64,000 nt of DNA, from positions 496,001-560,000 of the forward strand of contig NC_016461.1 of assembly GCF_000226115.1 (NCBI RefSeq), given 5' to 3'. The position numbers and the translations under genes are program-made. The notes beneath the pieces are model-generated. The model ran no database searches. It was not told where the DNA came from and saw nothing but the letters and a program-made list of their open reading frames with translations. Below are positions 21,254-33,999 of the stretch, in pieces; the first letter of the stretch is position 1; every line of letters starts with the position of its first letter. The stretch comes from Thermothielavioides terrestris NRRL 8126. Its lineage: Eukaryota > Ascomycota > Sordariomycetes > Sordariales > Chaetomiaceae.

Positions 21254-22040
21254 TAGTTATAACATGAGTTTTCGAGTACTACTCGTGAGATGCCTCAAGG
21301 CAAGAGATCGCAGCAGTACTACGGTGGTGACTAGGGCGAGTGAATGCAATCTCTAGGGTGACACTTTCTGGATATATCTCCTATTATAATCAGAGGCTGA
21401 TCCTTAGAGGATCAGGAATCTTTTCTCCGTCTAGGTGAGCGATTGCCTACCTTTTTAGCTACGGTTCCCAAGCTCTAAGCTTGTGCGTTATGTCGCACGT
21501 TATAGATACAAGCTTCTAGGTCCTCTCCGTCTTAGAACTGTGCCGACGCTTGCTCGACAGCGGCTTACGCACATGCTGTGACAGTAGCGATCACGCAAGC
21601 TGTGATAGTGGTTGCGTCGGTTGGGTGAAAAACTCTGTAAGCCGCGACATCGCTGCCGACGTATATAAGTACCTCGACTAACGCGATTGGAAACTTGAGC
21701 TCCTGTAACAAGAGTCTTCAAGTGCCACTGGCAAGATGCACTGGTAGGGAATGCTACAACAGTCTTACAATCATGACTAGGGCGAACCGGTATAGTCTAG
21801 GGGCTAACACTGCTTCCAGTGTCTCCTATTGTGACTAGAGGCTGATCCTTAGAGGATTAAGAATCTTCCCTTGCCTTGGTAGGCGATTGCTTACCCTTTT
21901 AGCTACGGTTCCTAGGCTCTAAGCTAGTGCCTTATATTGTACGTTATAGATATAAGCTTCTAGGTTCTAGGTGCCTACTCCGTCTAGGAACTGTGCTAGC
22001 TCCTGCTCAATAGTAGCTTGTGTATATACTATGACAGTTT
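21254..22040. repeat. Two direct repeats about 445 bp apart (TRIM- or solo-LTR-like)
   Basis: A block containing gaggctgatccttagagga, gcgattgc, ttttagctacggttcc and aagcttctaggt occurs at about 21254-21590 and again, shifted by 445 bp, at about 21700-22040. The copies are collinear over roughly 330 bp and diverged mostly by transitions. The internal spacer is only about 110 bp. This resembles a terminal-repeat miniature retrotransposon or two LTR derivatives. No coding capacity was recognised, and the short minus-strand ORF here is part of the repeat. Confidence 0.5.
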
Positions 22041-22252
22041 GTCCTCCTCTCTATAGAACCTATCCTTAGGTTTAGGTTTCGTAGTCGATAGTATACTATA
22101 TTGCCCAATCTCTAGAAAAGGTTCTCCTACCTATATAGACTTGTCGACTAGTGGTGCAAAGGGCGATATCTTGTCTACTTAACTACGAGCTTCGCCTAGG
22201 ATTCGGTAGAGTGTTCTTATAGGGTTAGACTAGTCGCTAGGGCAACGTATAT

Positions 22253-22744
22253 TGAAGTAGTGTAAAATCTCTACACTAACCTACCCCACCACACCCAAAA
22301 CCAAGTATACGAGATAGCTTCCAAAGGAATGCAGTGTCCCTCTAGGCGGATGAAGATAGTGTGTGTCAAGTGGTAGGAAGGATGTCTCCTAAGAGGAAGA
22401 TACGTAGCTTAGGTACGTCTAACGGGATATGGTAGAAAGATAGGAGACAATAAGAATATAGTCAGAGCTTAATAGCTCTAATGCCTATCGTCAAGATAGA
22501 GGTAGAACAATTGAAGGAGAGGCTTAATAGCCTTCTTAAAAGAAGAAGGACTATTAATATAGTATCAACGAATGTATATTAATAGCTATTTAATATCTTA
22601 CTTAATGACAAAGCAAATAGGCTTAGCCTACTTAAATATATATAATTAGAGGGCTAGACCTTCCTTTAGCAACGAATATAACGCTCTAAGACAAATAGAA
22701 ACACTAGGTCCCTATATCTAGGTAGCCTATTACCCTAATTTATA
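22253..22744 (-). repeat. Gypsy family-2 LTR (3' LTR of minus-strand host element)
   Basis: 492-bp LTR in reverse orientation. It is collinear with the family-2 LTRs at 34828-35317, 44684-45175 and 56656-57154. It begins (minus sense) TATAAATTAGGG, a RIP form of TGTAGATTAGGG, and ends CTACTTCA. Immediately to its right, in minus sense, lies the polypurine tract AAAAGGGAAG, which identifies it as the 3' LTR of an element whose body lies to the right. Confidence 0.8.
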
Positions 22745-23411
22745 CTTCCCTTTTAAGCTTGCTATATACTCTTATAGGTAAGCTTATACTTTAAAAGCTC
22801 TTTAGTATATATCTCTTATCGTTACTACTCTTTGAGCTATTCTTTATATATAGCTCTCTTAGTTTATAAAGGTCTAATTAGTTATAGTAGTTGATTATAT
22901 TGTCTTTTATACTTCTTTATCTTCTTACTATATATATTCTAGCTCTACTACTATACTAGATACTTATATTTATAGGCAAAGGTATAGTCGTCTAGGTTAT
23001 ATAATAGTAGATAGAGTAGATACCTAGGCTTTGTAGGCTCTTTATAAAGACATTTACTATAATACTATACTAAGGGTAACGTCTAGCTAGATAATGTAAA
23101 TAATCTTTATATTTATAGATATTTCTATAAGGCATTGTAAGGTAGTTTAGCCTCTTTATAAGTATATAAACAAGTATCTCCTCTTCCTAGAGATAAGGAT
23201 CGAGAGCTATTATCCTAAGTGCCGTTTATACTAGGGCTTTAAGGTTCTTAACTTGTTTACTACTAAGGAGGCGCTCTTAGTCAAACTTGTCTATAGGGAT
23301 ATCGATAAACCTTTAGGTTATAATTGCCTATATTGTAGCGATCTCTATAATCTTAGCTTTGATATTTAGCTAGGTCGATATATTGTTAAGATCCTTTGTA
23401 AATACTACTAA
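22745..23411 (-). pseudogene. Family-2 Gypsy accessory ORF remnant, segment 1
   Basis: Collinear with 57155-57833, where the same region is uninterrupted. In minus sense it is the C-terminal part of a long frame broken only by TAG/TAA codons (see the accessory-ORF entry at 57155-58420). It stops at the insertion site of the family-1 element. The 5 bp before the junction (ACTAA) are repeated after that element. Confidence 0.7.
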
Positions 23412-23660
23412 TGTTACACGCTGATGGTGCTCGGTGACTATCTAGCAGTAAACGTATAAGGATGAGAAAGATCAATGCCTCTCAGCCTCGTCAGCCGATG
23501 AGGCGGCACTCTTGAACACTAGTATATGTCACAAAAGTATATTGATATAGTCTATTATTCTACAAAGGGATTACGAGCGAGGTTCCCTTTTTAAGGGGAA
23601 CACTCGTCACCCTTAACCACAGTGTAGTTATAGGTGCCTTTGCTACAGTTATATATAATA
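23412..23660 (-). repeat. Family-1 LTR, 3' copy
   Basis: 249 bp, aligned without gaps to 33751-33999. Plus-sense start TGTTACACGC. I count about 41 differences between the two LTRs, all transitions. Confidence 0.88.
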
Positions 23661-23779
23661 AGTGCCTAGGAACAAGAAGAAAAGATAGCGTCCTCGCTAT
23701 CATTATAGAACTTAATATAGGATAAGGGAGTATATAGAAAGGAAAGAAAACTAATCTATATTATACCCTATATATAACT

Positions 23780-26055
23780 TTTGTACCTATTATCTCGTCC
23801 TATAGTGATATCCTCCGTTGCGATATACTCGTTCACTTGTTCTATTTATCGAGATCGACTATACTATTACTAGTATAAGGGTTGTCTCTCTCTATCCTAG
23901 ATACTTTTATAGCCGCTCTATACTTAACGGATATAGGTACCCTTTTAGGTTTCTTAGAAGGATGTGTCAGCGTCTTCTACACCTTATCGTCAATAGTTAC
24001 TTTACGCTAGTGCTTACTGCTAATAACCTCGACAACTTTAGCTCCTAGCGTCGATTGAGTCCTATCGTTATATTGACTCTATAGCGTCTTAGCTAATATC
24101 GCTAGTATAACCGATAGTGTAGCCTTAGCTATAGATATCTTACTTAGCGTCTTCTATATAGGTAGCTATATAGCTTTAACGGTATATACTATAGTCGTAG
24201 TTATAGTATAAACGATCTTAAGTGTTGCTCTATAGTAGCTAGTAGTCTAAATAGATGTTCTAGCTTATTTTATAATAGCTACTTTCGTAATAGGTAAATC
24301 TATTATAGTAGCTTAGATCTCAATAGCTACTAAGCGGTGCTCAACGTCCTATATACGCTATACCAATCTTATATAGATATCGTCGTATAAGTTTATTGTC
24401 GTTTAGATAGCGAGGTTGATCTTCTTTAGAAGGGCATTGTTCTTATAATGGAGATTCGTTATAGTCTTATTATATACTAGCTATAGGTCACTAATCTTTT
24501 CTATCTAGTAATAATATATCTTATCAAGGTCGCCTTAGAAGATAAGATTATTAGAATATAGGTTACTAGCTTTGCTATTTACTTCTAATGTACTAATAAG
24601 CTTTACTAACTCTACTACAGTTTTTTCGACCTCCTTAATATAGACTCGGTACTTCTAGGCGAATTAGAGCAGATCTTTAGTCAACGCTTACACCACTTTT
24701 ATATCTATTTATAGAGACTTAATAGCATTATTGTTTATAATAACTATATAGCTAGCACCGCTCGCTATATCTATAGCTTAGGCGTTGTTATAGTAGGTAA
24801 GCCTAAGCTCTACCAACATTGTATTTATAGAAGAGTTGCCCTCGCCCTTAGGCGAAACGTAATACAATATAAAGATTTTAATCGCTATTAGTATATAGCT
24901 TACTATAACTATACCTATCTTTTAAAACTCTTTAAAGGCTTTCTTGATTATACCTTTAATCCTCTAGATATATAGGTTGTATATAAAACTAGTAAGCTTA
25001 TTACTAAGATCCTTCTTTAAGACTGTACAGTGAAACCTAGCGAATTATATCGCTAGCTTAGCTATATACTTGTCATTGTAACCAAAATCTATATATATAT
25101 AAGTAAACGCTTTGCTTATAGTAGCGATATACTTGTTTATAACTTTAGTAGAGCGATAAGAATATCTATAGGATATACGAGTCTCCTAGAGTTCTAGAAT
25201 ACAATATAGTTCGGTAGCTATATTTTCTTCGTCGCTAGTATACTCCGCTCTATCGTCGTCAAAGGCGTCTTAATCGTTATCGGTTATAGTAGCCTCGTCC
25301 TCGGATATAACGTATAGAGCTTACTATACTTCTTTACGCTATATATAGGTAGAGGTAATATCGCTAGTGTCGGGATAGCGGATCCTAGATATACATTAGA
25401 GGGGCTACTCTCCTTCTATATACTTATAAGTAAAAAGAGATCTTAAATGTTCTCGTACTATATTATTGTTCAACGCTCTATTATCGTCCTTAGCAACTTT
25501 ATACTCGTTGTTAAAGATTATAATAGAGCTCGAGGTAATAGCCTACTATTGTTCCTTATATATAGTCTCTAAGCTATCTTAAATCGCTCTAGCTATATCG
25601 GCTTCCTCAATGGCTATTATTTCATTGTTATAGGCGGCTCTAGTAGCAATGTACTTAGTTGTAGCTTTATAGGATATATATACTTCTATAGTGTATAAAG
25701 GTATATTAGGTATACTAGTAGCCTTTTTTATATCTCCTACTTACTTTATAACAAGGCGAGTGCTCTCCCTCTTTTAGGTACCAACAGTATAGCCTTTAGT
25801 AGGCGTCTTTTGTCTATAAAGAGGCATTCTATATATAATGAAAGCTAGATATATATCTCCTTCTATAATGTCGATATAATCGTCTTTAAGCGCTTCGCTA
25901 TTTAATAACGTCAACGGGTTAAGGGAACTAGTTATATAGTCGCTTTTATTAGCGATATAGGTCTTATAGAGATATATAGTGGAATACTTCAAGTTATAAA
26001 TATAGTGTAAGCGTATACTAATAGGTGGCAACTTATATAAATATATATAGCTCAA
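23780..26055 (-). pseudogene. Unrecognised accessory ORF downstream of integrase (family 1)
   Basis: From the Met at 26055 one minus-strand frame can be read for roughly 750 codons down to about 23780. Its interruptions are almost all TAA/TAG, at positions compatible with C-to-T or G-to-A change of CAA, CAG or TGG. The intact first part is 93 residues (26055-25774). Readable blocks include SDEENIATELYCILELQETR, RFHCTVLKKDLSNKLTSFIY and SPKGEGNSSINTMLVELRL. The region is rich in charged and Thr/Ile residues, and I recognise no domain. It lies between the chromodomain and the 3' LTR, the place some Gypsy elements use for a third gene. Length and start are approximate. Confidence 0.55.
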
Positions 26056-26689
26056 TAGCGAGAACGTCTAATAATTGATTATATAGCGAACGTAAACGAC
26101 TATAATGCGAAATTGTTATAAGAAATAGATATATTGAGGTTGATATATAAAGAGAGAGGAAATTATAGTAACTTACGTCGAGCTGTTCTAAAAGTAAATA
26201 AAAACAATAGTGCAATGACTATAGCTAATGAACAATGTTGTTATCTAGCGATAGCTAGTAAATAGAAATTCCTACCCTCGAGGCTTAGAGCTCTATACCT
26301 TTATAGCAATAGGTTGGCTCCCCCTAACTATTTATAGGTCAAGGCTAGTAGCGAATCTATATAAAGGAAAACTAGAATATATAAAGCGCTTAACGAACTA
26401 AATAACTATAGTTTTATAACTAAAAATGGTAGTACTATCCTAAGCAAGGGATAAAGAAAAGAGAAAAAGGAGATCTATAAGATAGAGGACAACGCTTATA
26501 TATCTAGTAGTAGTATAATAATAATAGATATACTAAAGTAAATGTATCTTATTAAAGAAAGTGAGAACGAATAAAAATAAGAGAAGGAAATAGGAAAGAA
26601 GGAAAAAGAAAGTTAGTAATAGTATAGCTATCACTAGTCGCTACCCTTCCTCTATAGTAGCTCTATAACAATTTGGTTCTAAGATCGAA

Positions 26690-29600
26690 GAATCTCTGTC
26701 ACTTCTTCCTATTCCTTGATAGCAATGCCTTTGTTATAGTGTTCCTTCTCCTAGTCAATAAGATACGCTTTCTTATATTCTTCGACTAGCTCTCTAGCGC
26801 TGTCAACGAGCTAAATATATACGATCTACTAGTTGTCCTTAGCGGTATACCTCTTCCACTGTACTAGATACTCGACCTTAGGTCTTCTATTCCTTTAGAT
26901 AATATACCGTTATATAATTCTCTTAACTTCTTAATACTTATTTCTATCATCGATTATAGAGCTAGGGGGTTCTATATCATAGCTAAAGGGGTCTTTCCCT
27001 TAATCTAGTTTCTATAATTAAGAAACGGAAACTATAGGATAGACTCTCTATCTAGCTAGGAAGTCAAGCTTATAAGTGTTCCTATCGATTTTATAAACAA
27101 TCTTAAATAGTCCTACCTACTATAGTGACTACTTTTATTTAAGCTTGCCTAGGAGATAGTATCTATTATATAATCGTAGGTAAATGATGTCTCCTACTTT
27201 GAATTCAATAAACGTATACTTATCATTGTAATATATTTTCGCGATAGCGTTTATATAATTGATCTGTTCTACTACTTCCTCCTAGTACTATTGTCTAAAG
27301 ACACTAATAGCTTTAGCGAAGGCAATAGTACCTTTCTTACAATAAAGTATATCTAGGATAGAGTATAGTTTAAAGCTATATACCAACTTGTTTAGCGACC
27401 TTCTAATAGTAATTATAAGTATATTGTTAAGGTTGTACTACAATATAGGGAGAAATAGAGGCTATAGCGTTCCTAGTTTTTCTATAGCTTCTATATAAAT
27501 AGCGATTTCTACTATTTAGTTCGTCCTTTCTAACTAACTATCCGTCTAGGGATAATAGGCTATTAAGAAAAGGAGGCTAACGCCTAGGATACAAAAGATT
27601 TCTCTCTATAGGTCAGAGGTAAACTTAGTATCTTAGTCGCTAATGATTTATACTAGGAGTCCCTAATCTATATATATCAGTGCTCTAAGGATTATAACCG
27701 CCTATTCTTCTACTAATATCTTGTTATTTTTAGCTATAAGAAGCTTTTTCTTACTAAACTTATAAGTTATAGTATATATAGCGTTAAGGATCAGATACTT
27801 CTTCGTCGACTATAGTGTCCCTTTAGAGGGTATAGTAGGCAAACCGATAATAAAATCTATAGTAATAGTATAGAAAGGCTATAGTACTATCTAAATTAGC
27901 TAAAGGTCTCTAGGCTTCAGCTCTCTCAAAGTCTAGTTCTCTCTATATATAGGGCAGTGCTAGATATACTTATATACTATCTAACACTTTCGGTTAAAAG
28001 CGAATACTAAGAGGTTCACTATTATATTGTTTATACTAAAATAGTAAATATTATTATATATAACAGTAAAAATATCTTTAATATAGTTGCTAGGGATATA
28101 AAGCTTCCTCGTTCCTTTGCGATCGACATAGTAAAGGAGACCGTCCTTCAGTTTATAAAGCCTAATCTATAGTTTTCGATACTGCCTTCTATACAGCTCT
28201 CCTTCTCGCTCTTTACGTTCTTTCTACTTAGCGATCTTCTTAGCTTATTCCTCTATATCGTAGAAACTCCTAATAATCTTATTATACTAGTAGTCGTTGG
28301 GGTAAGCTATAGTTAGCTTAGCTTTAAACTCGTCACTAATGACTAGCTCGAAGGTACTAGTGTCTATAGTATAGTATTCCTTAGTATCGATCTAAATAGT
28401 AGACCAAATATCCTCTAGTTCGTTGATGTCGTCTTAGGCTTCGTCAAAGGCGTCTTCCTCGAAGGTCGGCAAGTATAATAAGGCGTCTAGTACAACGTTG
28501 AGCTTTCGTAGTATATAGAAAATGTTAAGGTCGAACTAGGATAGCTAATTTATAGCGTTAGCGAGCTTTAGATTAGCTTTTACAAGGTCTATAGTAGCGA
28601 GAGATATATACTTTATAATGCCTTTAGTCGCTATATAGTCTATTAGAATATTTATAGGGTATTAGTTTGACTATACTATCTTCTAGAGCTTCCTAACTAC
28701 CTAAACGATAGTAGCGACTTCTACTTCTATACTTCTATACTTCCTTTCTATATTAGAGGTCAGATAGGAGAAGAATATAATAGACTAGATCTCGCTACTT
28801 AGAATATCTTAGCTAGGGATACTAGTACTATCCTACTTACTATAGAGTTGAAAGACGATTACTCTATATCCTTTGCTATTTATATCAAATTTAATAAACA
28901 ATGGCTTGTTAAGGCGGTAATGATATAGGAAGTACTACTTATATAGATGTTTCTATAGCAATCTGAAGGACTCTAGTTCCACTAACGTAGACTCGAATTT
29001 AGTATTCGAAGTAAATACCTTCCTAGCGTTCTTTGACTTAGCGACAAGAAGGTCTTTGCTTACTCTCCTTTAGGTAAAGAGCTTAGTTTATAGTCCTATA
29101 GAGACTACGCTTTCGCTATATACTATAGGATACCTTTGTATAGCTATCTAACTATACCTAGGTATTGCTCTAAGGTTTCTAAAGTGTTAGGAAACTTAAG
29201 CTTTTTAAATATAGCGATTCTATCGTCCGTCTTAGCTACTCCTTCACCGTTGACTATATAGCCGAGAAGTCTAACTAACAGGTAGGCTATAAAAGATTTT
29301 TCTACTAAAATATAAATATATACCTTATTAAAGATATTAAGAACCGTTTTAATATACTTGAGGTACTCCTCTATATTCTTACTAGCAATAATGATATCGT
29401 CGATATAGACGTATATAAAATGCTTATACTTATAGAACAAACGGTCTATAAAGCGCTATATAAAGGCTAGTAAGTTTTTAAATCCTATTAGTACAACGTT
29501 TAAGCGTTCTAAACCTCTAGGACTAATAACTACTATATAGTCACGGTACTCTTCTACGATAGGAAGCTAGAAGAAGAATCTAGAGGCGTCGAACGCTATA

Positions 29601-30900
29601 AAGATTATATTGCTTATTATTATATTTATAATATCGTCCTAGTTGGGCAATAGGTAGACGTCTAATACCACTAACGTATTTAAAGGCTAAAGGTCTACTA
29701 TAGCTCTGCCTTTCGTTTTCCCAATAACTATATAGTAGACTACGAAGACTAAGTAAACGATAGAAGTTAGCTAGTCTATAAAATCTATCTTTCCTTACGC
29801 TTATAGTTTATTATACTCTTTATCGACAATCGCTTAGTCCTTAATACTTAGTAGGTAGATCCGAATAGGCTTAAGCTAATTCTACTATCTATCGATAAGT
29901 AGGATCCTTATCTTCTAATCCTCTAGTATAGAGATAATACTACGGTTATAGAAAACGTTATACTTATCTAGTAGTACCTTTATTTCTTCTATATACCGTT
30001 TATCCCTATTATAGACATTCACCCTTGCTACTAATTTGATATATAGGATATCGTCTAGTTTCTCGATACTATAGGATAGCGTATAGAACTCCTGCTTAGT
30101 AGGCGGCTTATACTTATCCTCTATTAGTGTTTTCGTTATTAATTCCTTACTACTAGGCTCCTATTATATAGTTATTGTAACTTATATACATTTGCTATCT
30201 GCAACGTTATCCTAGGTTTACTATATAAAGTTCTATACTATTGTTTAGATATCCTCCTCTAGGCTATACTAAAGAAGGTGTCCAATATACTAACCTTCAA
30301 CAATGGTGATTAGGTAGACGGTATTATTTCTTACGATAGCCTAGTATACACTTTTCACGTCTATAATAGTGTCTAAGATACCCTCGACGTATAAAGCGAA
30401 GTAGAGCTTACGTTTCTAGCTACCTAGACTATTGTCGTCGGTATCTATAGGCTCGAATACGGTCTCGATCAAATGTTCTATTATAGGTACGACTATTACG
30501 GTATTTGTAGCTTTTATCTTCTAGATCGTTCTCTTCTATTCTATATACACTCTCACCTTTATATTGTAAATAGACTGAAAGTAACAGGTAGACGTATTAA
30601 GGTTAATTTTTACTTTATTATAGAGTATAAAGTTAGTTCTGATCTATAGCTTTACTTTTAAACCTTCAATAATATTAGCTATTATTATAAAGTGACCTTC
30701 TACATTAGTATTGTAGACGATTCCTTAGATATAGAAGTCAAACTCAACTTACTTCTTAACCTCTATATAGGCTCCAACACCTTTAACAAAGTATAGCTTT
30801 ACGTCAATCTAACGTAGGTTTTTAGCCCACTTAGAGATAAACTCCTTATCAACAAGGTTAATATTATTACCTATATCAAAGCAAACTTCGATACTTAGCT
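26690..30900 (-). pseudogene. Family-1 Gypsy pol: protease, RT, RNase H, integrase, chromodomain
   Basis: Minus-strand polyprotein readable with RIP stops. Protease-like DIGNNINLVDKEFISKWAKN lies near 30880. RT starts around 30100 and has YIDDIIIAS (29407-29380) in the one stretch still open (29440-29144), ending NTLETLEQYLGIVR as Gypsy RTs do. RNase H lies near 28900-28600. The integrase region (about 28350-27200) includes TIDFIIGLP. A chromodomain-like block, VEYLVQWKRYTAKDN, lies near 26890-26830, so the element is a chromovirus. All parts are non-functional because of in-frame stops. Confidence 0.8.
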
Positions 30901-30999
30901 CGCCTAGGTTTATACTAATGTTAATTATAAGGTATATAGCTTACTTATCTAACGCCTTTAGTAGCGGTATATAGGGCTACGTTTCTACGATCTATCCTT

Positions 31000-33730
31000 T
31001 AGTCAATGTAAAGTTTATATCTTTACTATCAAGTTCGTCCTCGTTGTTACTAAGGTCGTATTAACAGTCTATCTAAAGTTATATAGGTCTATATTTATCC
31101 TTATCGCTATTGTCGGCTATATATTTAAAAAGCTTACAACGTATTACAAAGACTCTACTACAAATAGTACATTGCTAAATCTAAAGAAGCTATTATAGCT
31201 ATTTACTTCGACCTAGGCTAGGCTAGCGAAAGGTATAATACAAATAGTAAAAACTATCGACTTCCTTGTCTTCTAATTCCTCGTCCTTAGCTTTAGTGTT
31301 GTATTTATCGACGAGAATATACTTAGTCTTCTCTAATATTTTACAGTAAAGGTTAGCGTCTTTATTGTCCTCTATCACTATAATCTCGCTATAGTATATA
31401 AAGGTGCTATCTTCGTACTATCTTTTATATATATATATCCAAACCTATTAAAGCTATTAAGGTCATCTTCTATAATTGCTATTATCGCCTCTTCTCTAGC
31501 CGTCGAACGGTTTAACTCCTTTTCTATAGTCGTTGAACAGTCGGTATCCTCTTCTATATCTAGTCGAGCTATAGAAGTTTCGATCACTGAATAGTCGTAC
31601 TCAATCACCATCTCTACGCTAGTTGTTTCCAAGTCGCCAAGGTCTGTCTCTGTCTCTTCTCTAGTAGTTGCGATATCCTCTTTTGCCTCTACCTATCTAA
31701 AAGGCTCCGCTATCCTCCTAGTCGTCTCCTCGTCCTTCGTCGTCGTACTCTGTATTTACATTGTTGGCGATAGGGCTATAGCCAATAATATAGCCCTTAG
31801 CGGCGTCCTAACGAAGCTTATCCCTAACGATATACACTTTAGTGTCGAGGATATTAAAAAATACGTCTATCTCTATAGTTATACCTAGTTTAGAGTATAA
31901 CTAACAAAGTTCTAAATAGAGGTAGTTATAGAGATATATTAGACATTGCTCTTTAGTAGTATCTCCTTAAATATATATATATTTAAAGTACTCTATAGCG
32001 AATTTTCTAATTAGCTTATTTTTATAGTTGTCCCTTATAGTATACTAGTTTTTATTTAGCTATTTTTCCACTTTATACCTTTTAATACTAAACTCTTTTT
32101 TTAAACGTTTAGTCTATACTTTTATAGATATAGTAAATACTACCTTTTCTATAGCCGATAGTTGCTACTTATACCATTGTAACACTAATCCTCGAAGTAG
32201 GGTCTATATCTCTATATATAGGGTCTCTTCTCTTATTAGGTAGTATCTAATGACCTAATCTACCTATTTGACCCAAAGGTTAATATCCCTATAGTACAAC
32301 TACTATTTATTGTACTATAGGTCCTAGAGTTCCTTAGCTTCGTTCTCTATATCTAGCTAAAAGAGACTAGTGTCCTAGATCTTCTATTTTACTATAGGTA
32401 TAAGTACCTACGAAGATATAATACTTTTGTCCTTGGTTTTAGTCTAATGGTCTTCTCCGCCTATAGCCCTATTCGCTTTTTCGATTATAACGTTTAGATT
32501 CTCTATTATCCTAGCCATCTAGGTAAAGAAGTCCTATATAGTGAATACACCCTAGTTATCTATAGCTCCAACTACTTACCTAAAGGGTCTAGATACTTAG
32601 CTAAAGGGCCCCTCTTAAGGTAGCTACTGTCTATATAGCGGGCTTAGTATCTCTTAGAATAGTAAAGAGATATTAGAATCGACTAAACTGTCTATATATT
32701 CTATTCTAGAGTCCTAGATAACTATATCTAGCTTAGGACGTCTAAATAAGTACTAGGATAGCTAGCTTAGTATCTATAGTAGTAGCTAGGGAACCTAGTC
32801 GAAAATACCGATTAGCTAAGCTATTAGAGATAATAAGTCTTCCTCTTCGGATTATCGGTTCTATAGTAGTAGATCCTACGATCCTTCTAGCTATTTTTAG
32901 TAGTAGCTACTAAGATTATAGTTGCTAACAGTATAGGCTTTATATCTCTATTAAGGAATAGTTAGTATATCTTAGAGCTCTAGTTGCTCCTAGAAGATTA
33001 GGCTTAATAGAGTTACTAGCTACTCTTTAGTCGAATTATATCTAGTTCTTACCGATATTTCTAGTAGTATAGCTAATCCTAGTTACTAAATGTTGGTCCC
33101 TTGAGGTTTCAAGGTCTTTAGCGGTCCCTAACTTTCTAGTCCTAAGGTCTCTAGCGTTTCTTAGATCGAGTCCTCAGTCTCTAAAGCAATGTCTTTAATC
33201 CTAAGGTCTAAGATAAGGTTCTTACTAATAGCTACTTAGACTTTATACCTAATAGTTGTAAGGTAGACGTAAGGAATATAATTATCGAATATCTAAGAAG
33301 GAAGATACTCTAAGATATATAGTATTTCGATATATCGTTAGATATAGACGTCTCCTTCTAGTACCTCTTCGAGTGATACTATAGCTTCTAAGTACTAGAG
33401 TTCTTAGGGATTAATAGCAGTTACCTACTAGACATTATAAATAATCTCGAAGTCCTTAATAAACTTAAGTGTCTACTATATATCTCTATAGACGTTGGCG
33501 TTTATAAAGCTTAAATCTATCTAGCTTCTAACCTTTTATAAATACTTAGTACTAGGGTAACAGTATCTAGGTTGTAAACTGGTTCGTTATAAATTATATA
33601 CTCCGAAGTTTACTCCTTTATAAAGGAGCATTATCTGCCTTAGGCGTTGCTCTATACAACTTACTAGGTATAACTTATAATGTCGTCTAAGCCGAACTAG
33701 GCTCCCTTCGATAGGAAGCGAATAGGTTCG
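31000..33730 (-). pseudogene. Family-1 gag-like region (degraded)
   Basis: Between the primer-binding site and the protease region, where gag is expected. The only open stretch is minus 31632-31378, an acidic segment (METTSVEMVIEYDYSV...) without a known domain. I could not locate a clear zinc knuckle. The gag assignment rests on position. Confidence 0.45.
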
Positions 33731-33748
33731 AATCGTTAGTAGGCACCA
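33731..33748 (-). other. Primer-binding site of family-1 element
   Basis: Two bases after the 5' LTR (minus sense) lies TGGTGCCTACTAACGATT. Its complement on plus ends AGTAGGCACCA, i.e. a tRNA-like 3' end with CCA. The priming tRNA is not identified. It fixes the element orientation as minus. Confidence 0.7.
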
Positions 33749-33750
33749 CT

Positions 33751-33999
33751 TGTTATATGCTAATGGTGTTTAGTGACCATCTAGCGGTAAACGTATAAAG
33801 ATAAGAAAGATCAATGCCTCTTAGCCTCGTTAGCCAATAAGGTGGTACTCTTGAACACTAGTATATATTATAAAAGTATGTTGATGTAGTCTACTGTTCT
33901 ACAAAGGGGTTGTAGGCGAGGTTCCCTTTTTAAGGGGAACACTCGTCACCCCTAACCGCGGTGCGGTCATAGGTGCCCTTGCTACAATTGCGTATGACA
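33751..33999 (-). repeat. Family-1 LTR, 5' copy
   Basis: 249 bp; plus-sense ends TGTTATATGC and GCGTATGACA (TG...CA). It is followed by the target duplication ACTAA at 34000-34004 and flanked on its inner side by the primer-binding site. Confidence 0.88.

Larger units (their letters stand above)
23412..33999 (-). mobile_element. Complete Gypsy-type chromovirus LTR retrotransposon (family 1), RIP-degraded
   Basis: 10,588-bp element with two 249-bp LTRs in the same orientation and a perfect 5-bp target duplication, ACTAA, at 23407-23411 and 34000-34004. On the minus strand the order is LTR, primer-binding site, gag-like region, protease, reverse transcriptase, RNase H, integrase, chromodomain, a long unrecognised ORF, LTR. 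This is the Ty3/Gypsy order with an extra 3' frame. Frames are broken by TAG/TAA at positions where Trp or Gln would fit, consistent with RIP. It is inserted in the family-2 host element; the paralogous empty site is at about 57832-57840. Confidence 0.9.

Noticed and set aside
21500..21721. 73-residue minus ORF between the direct repeats
   Set aside because: Lies across a repeat copy and its spacer, with no homologue recognised; chance frame.
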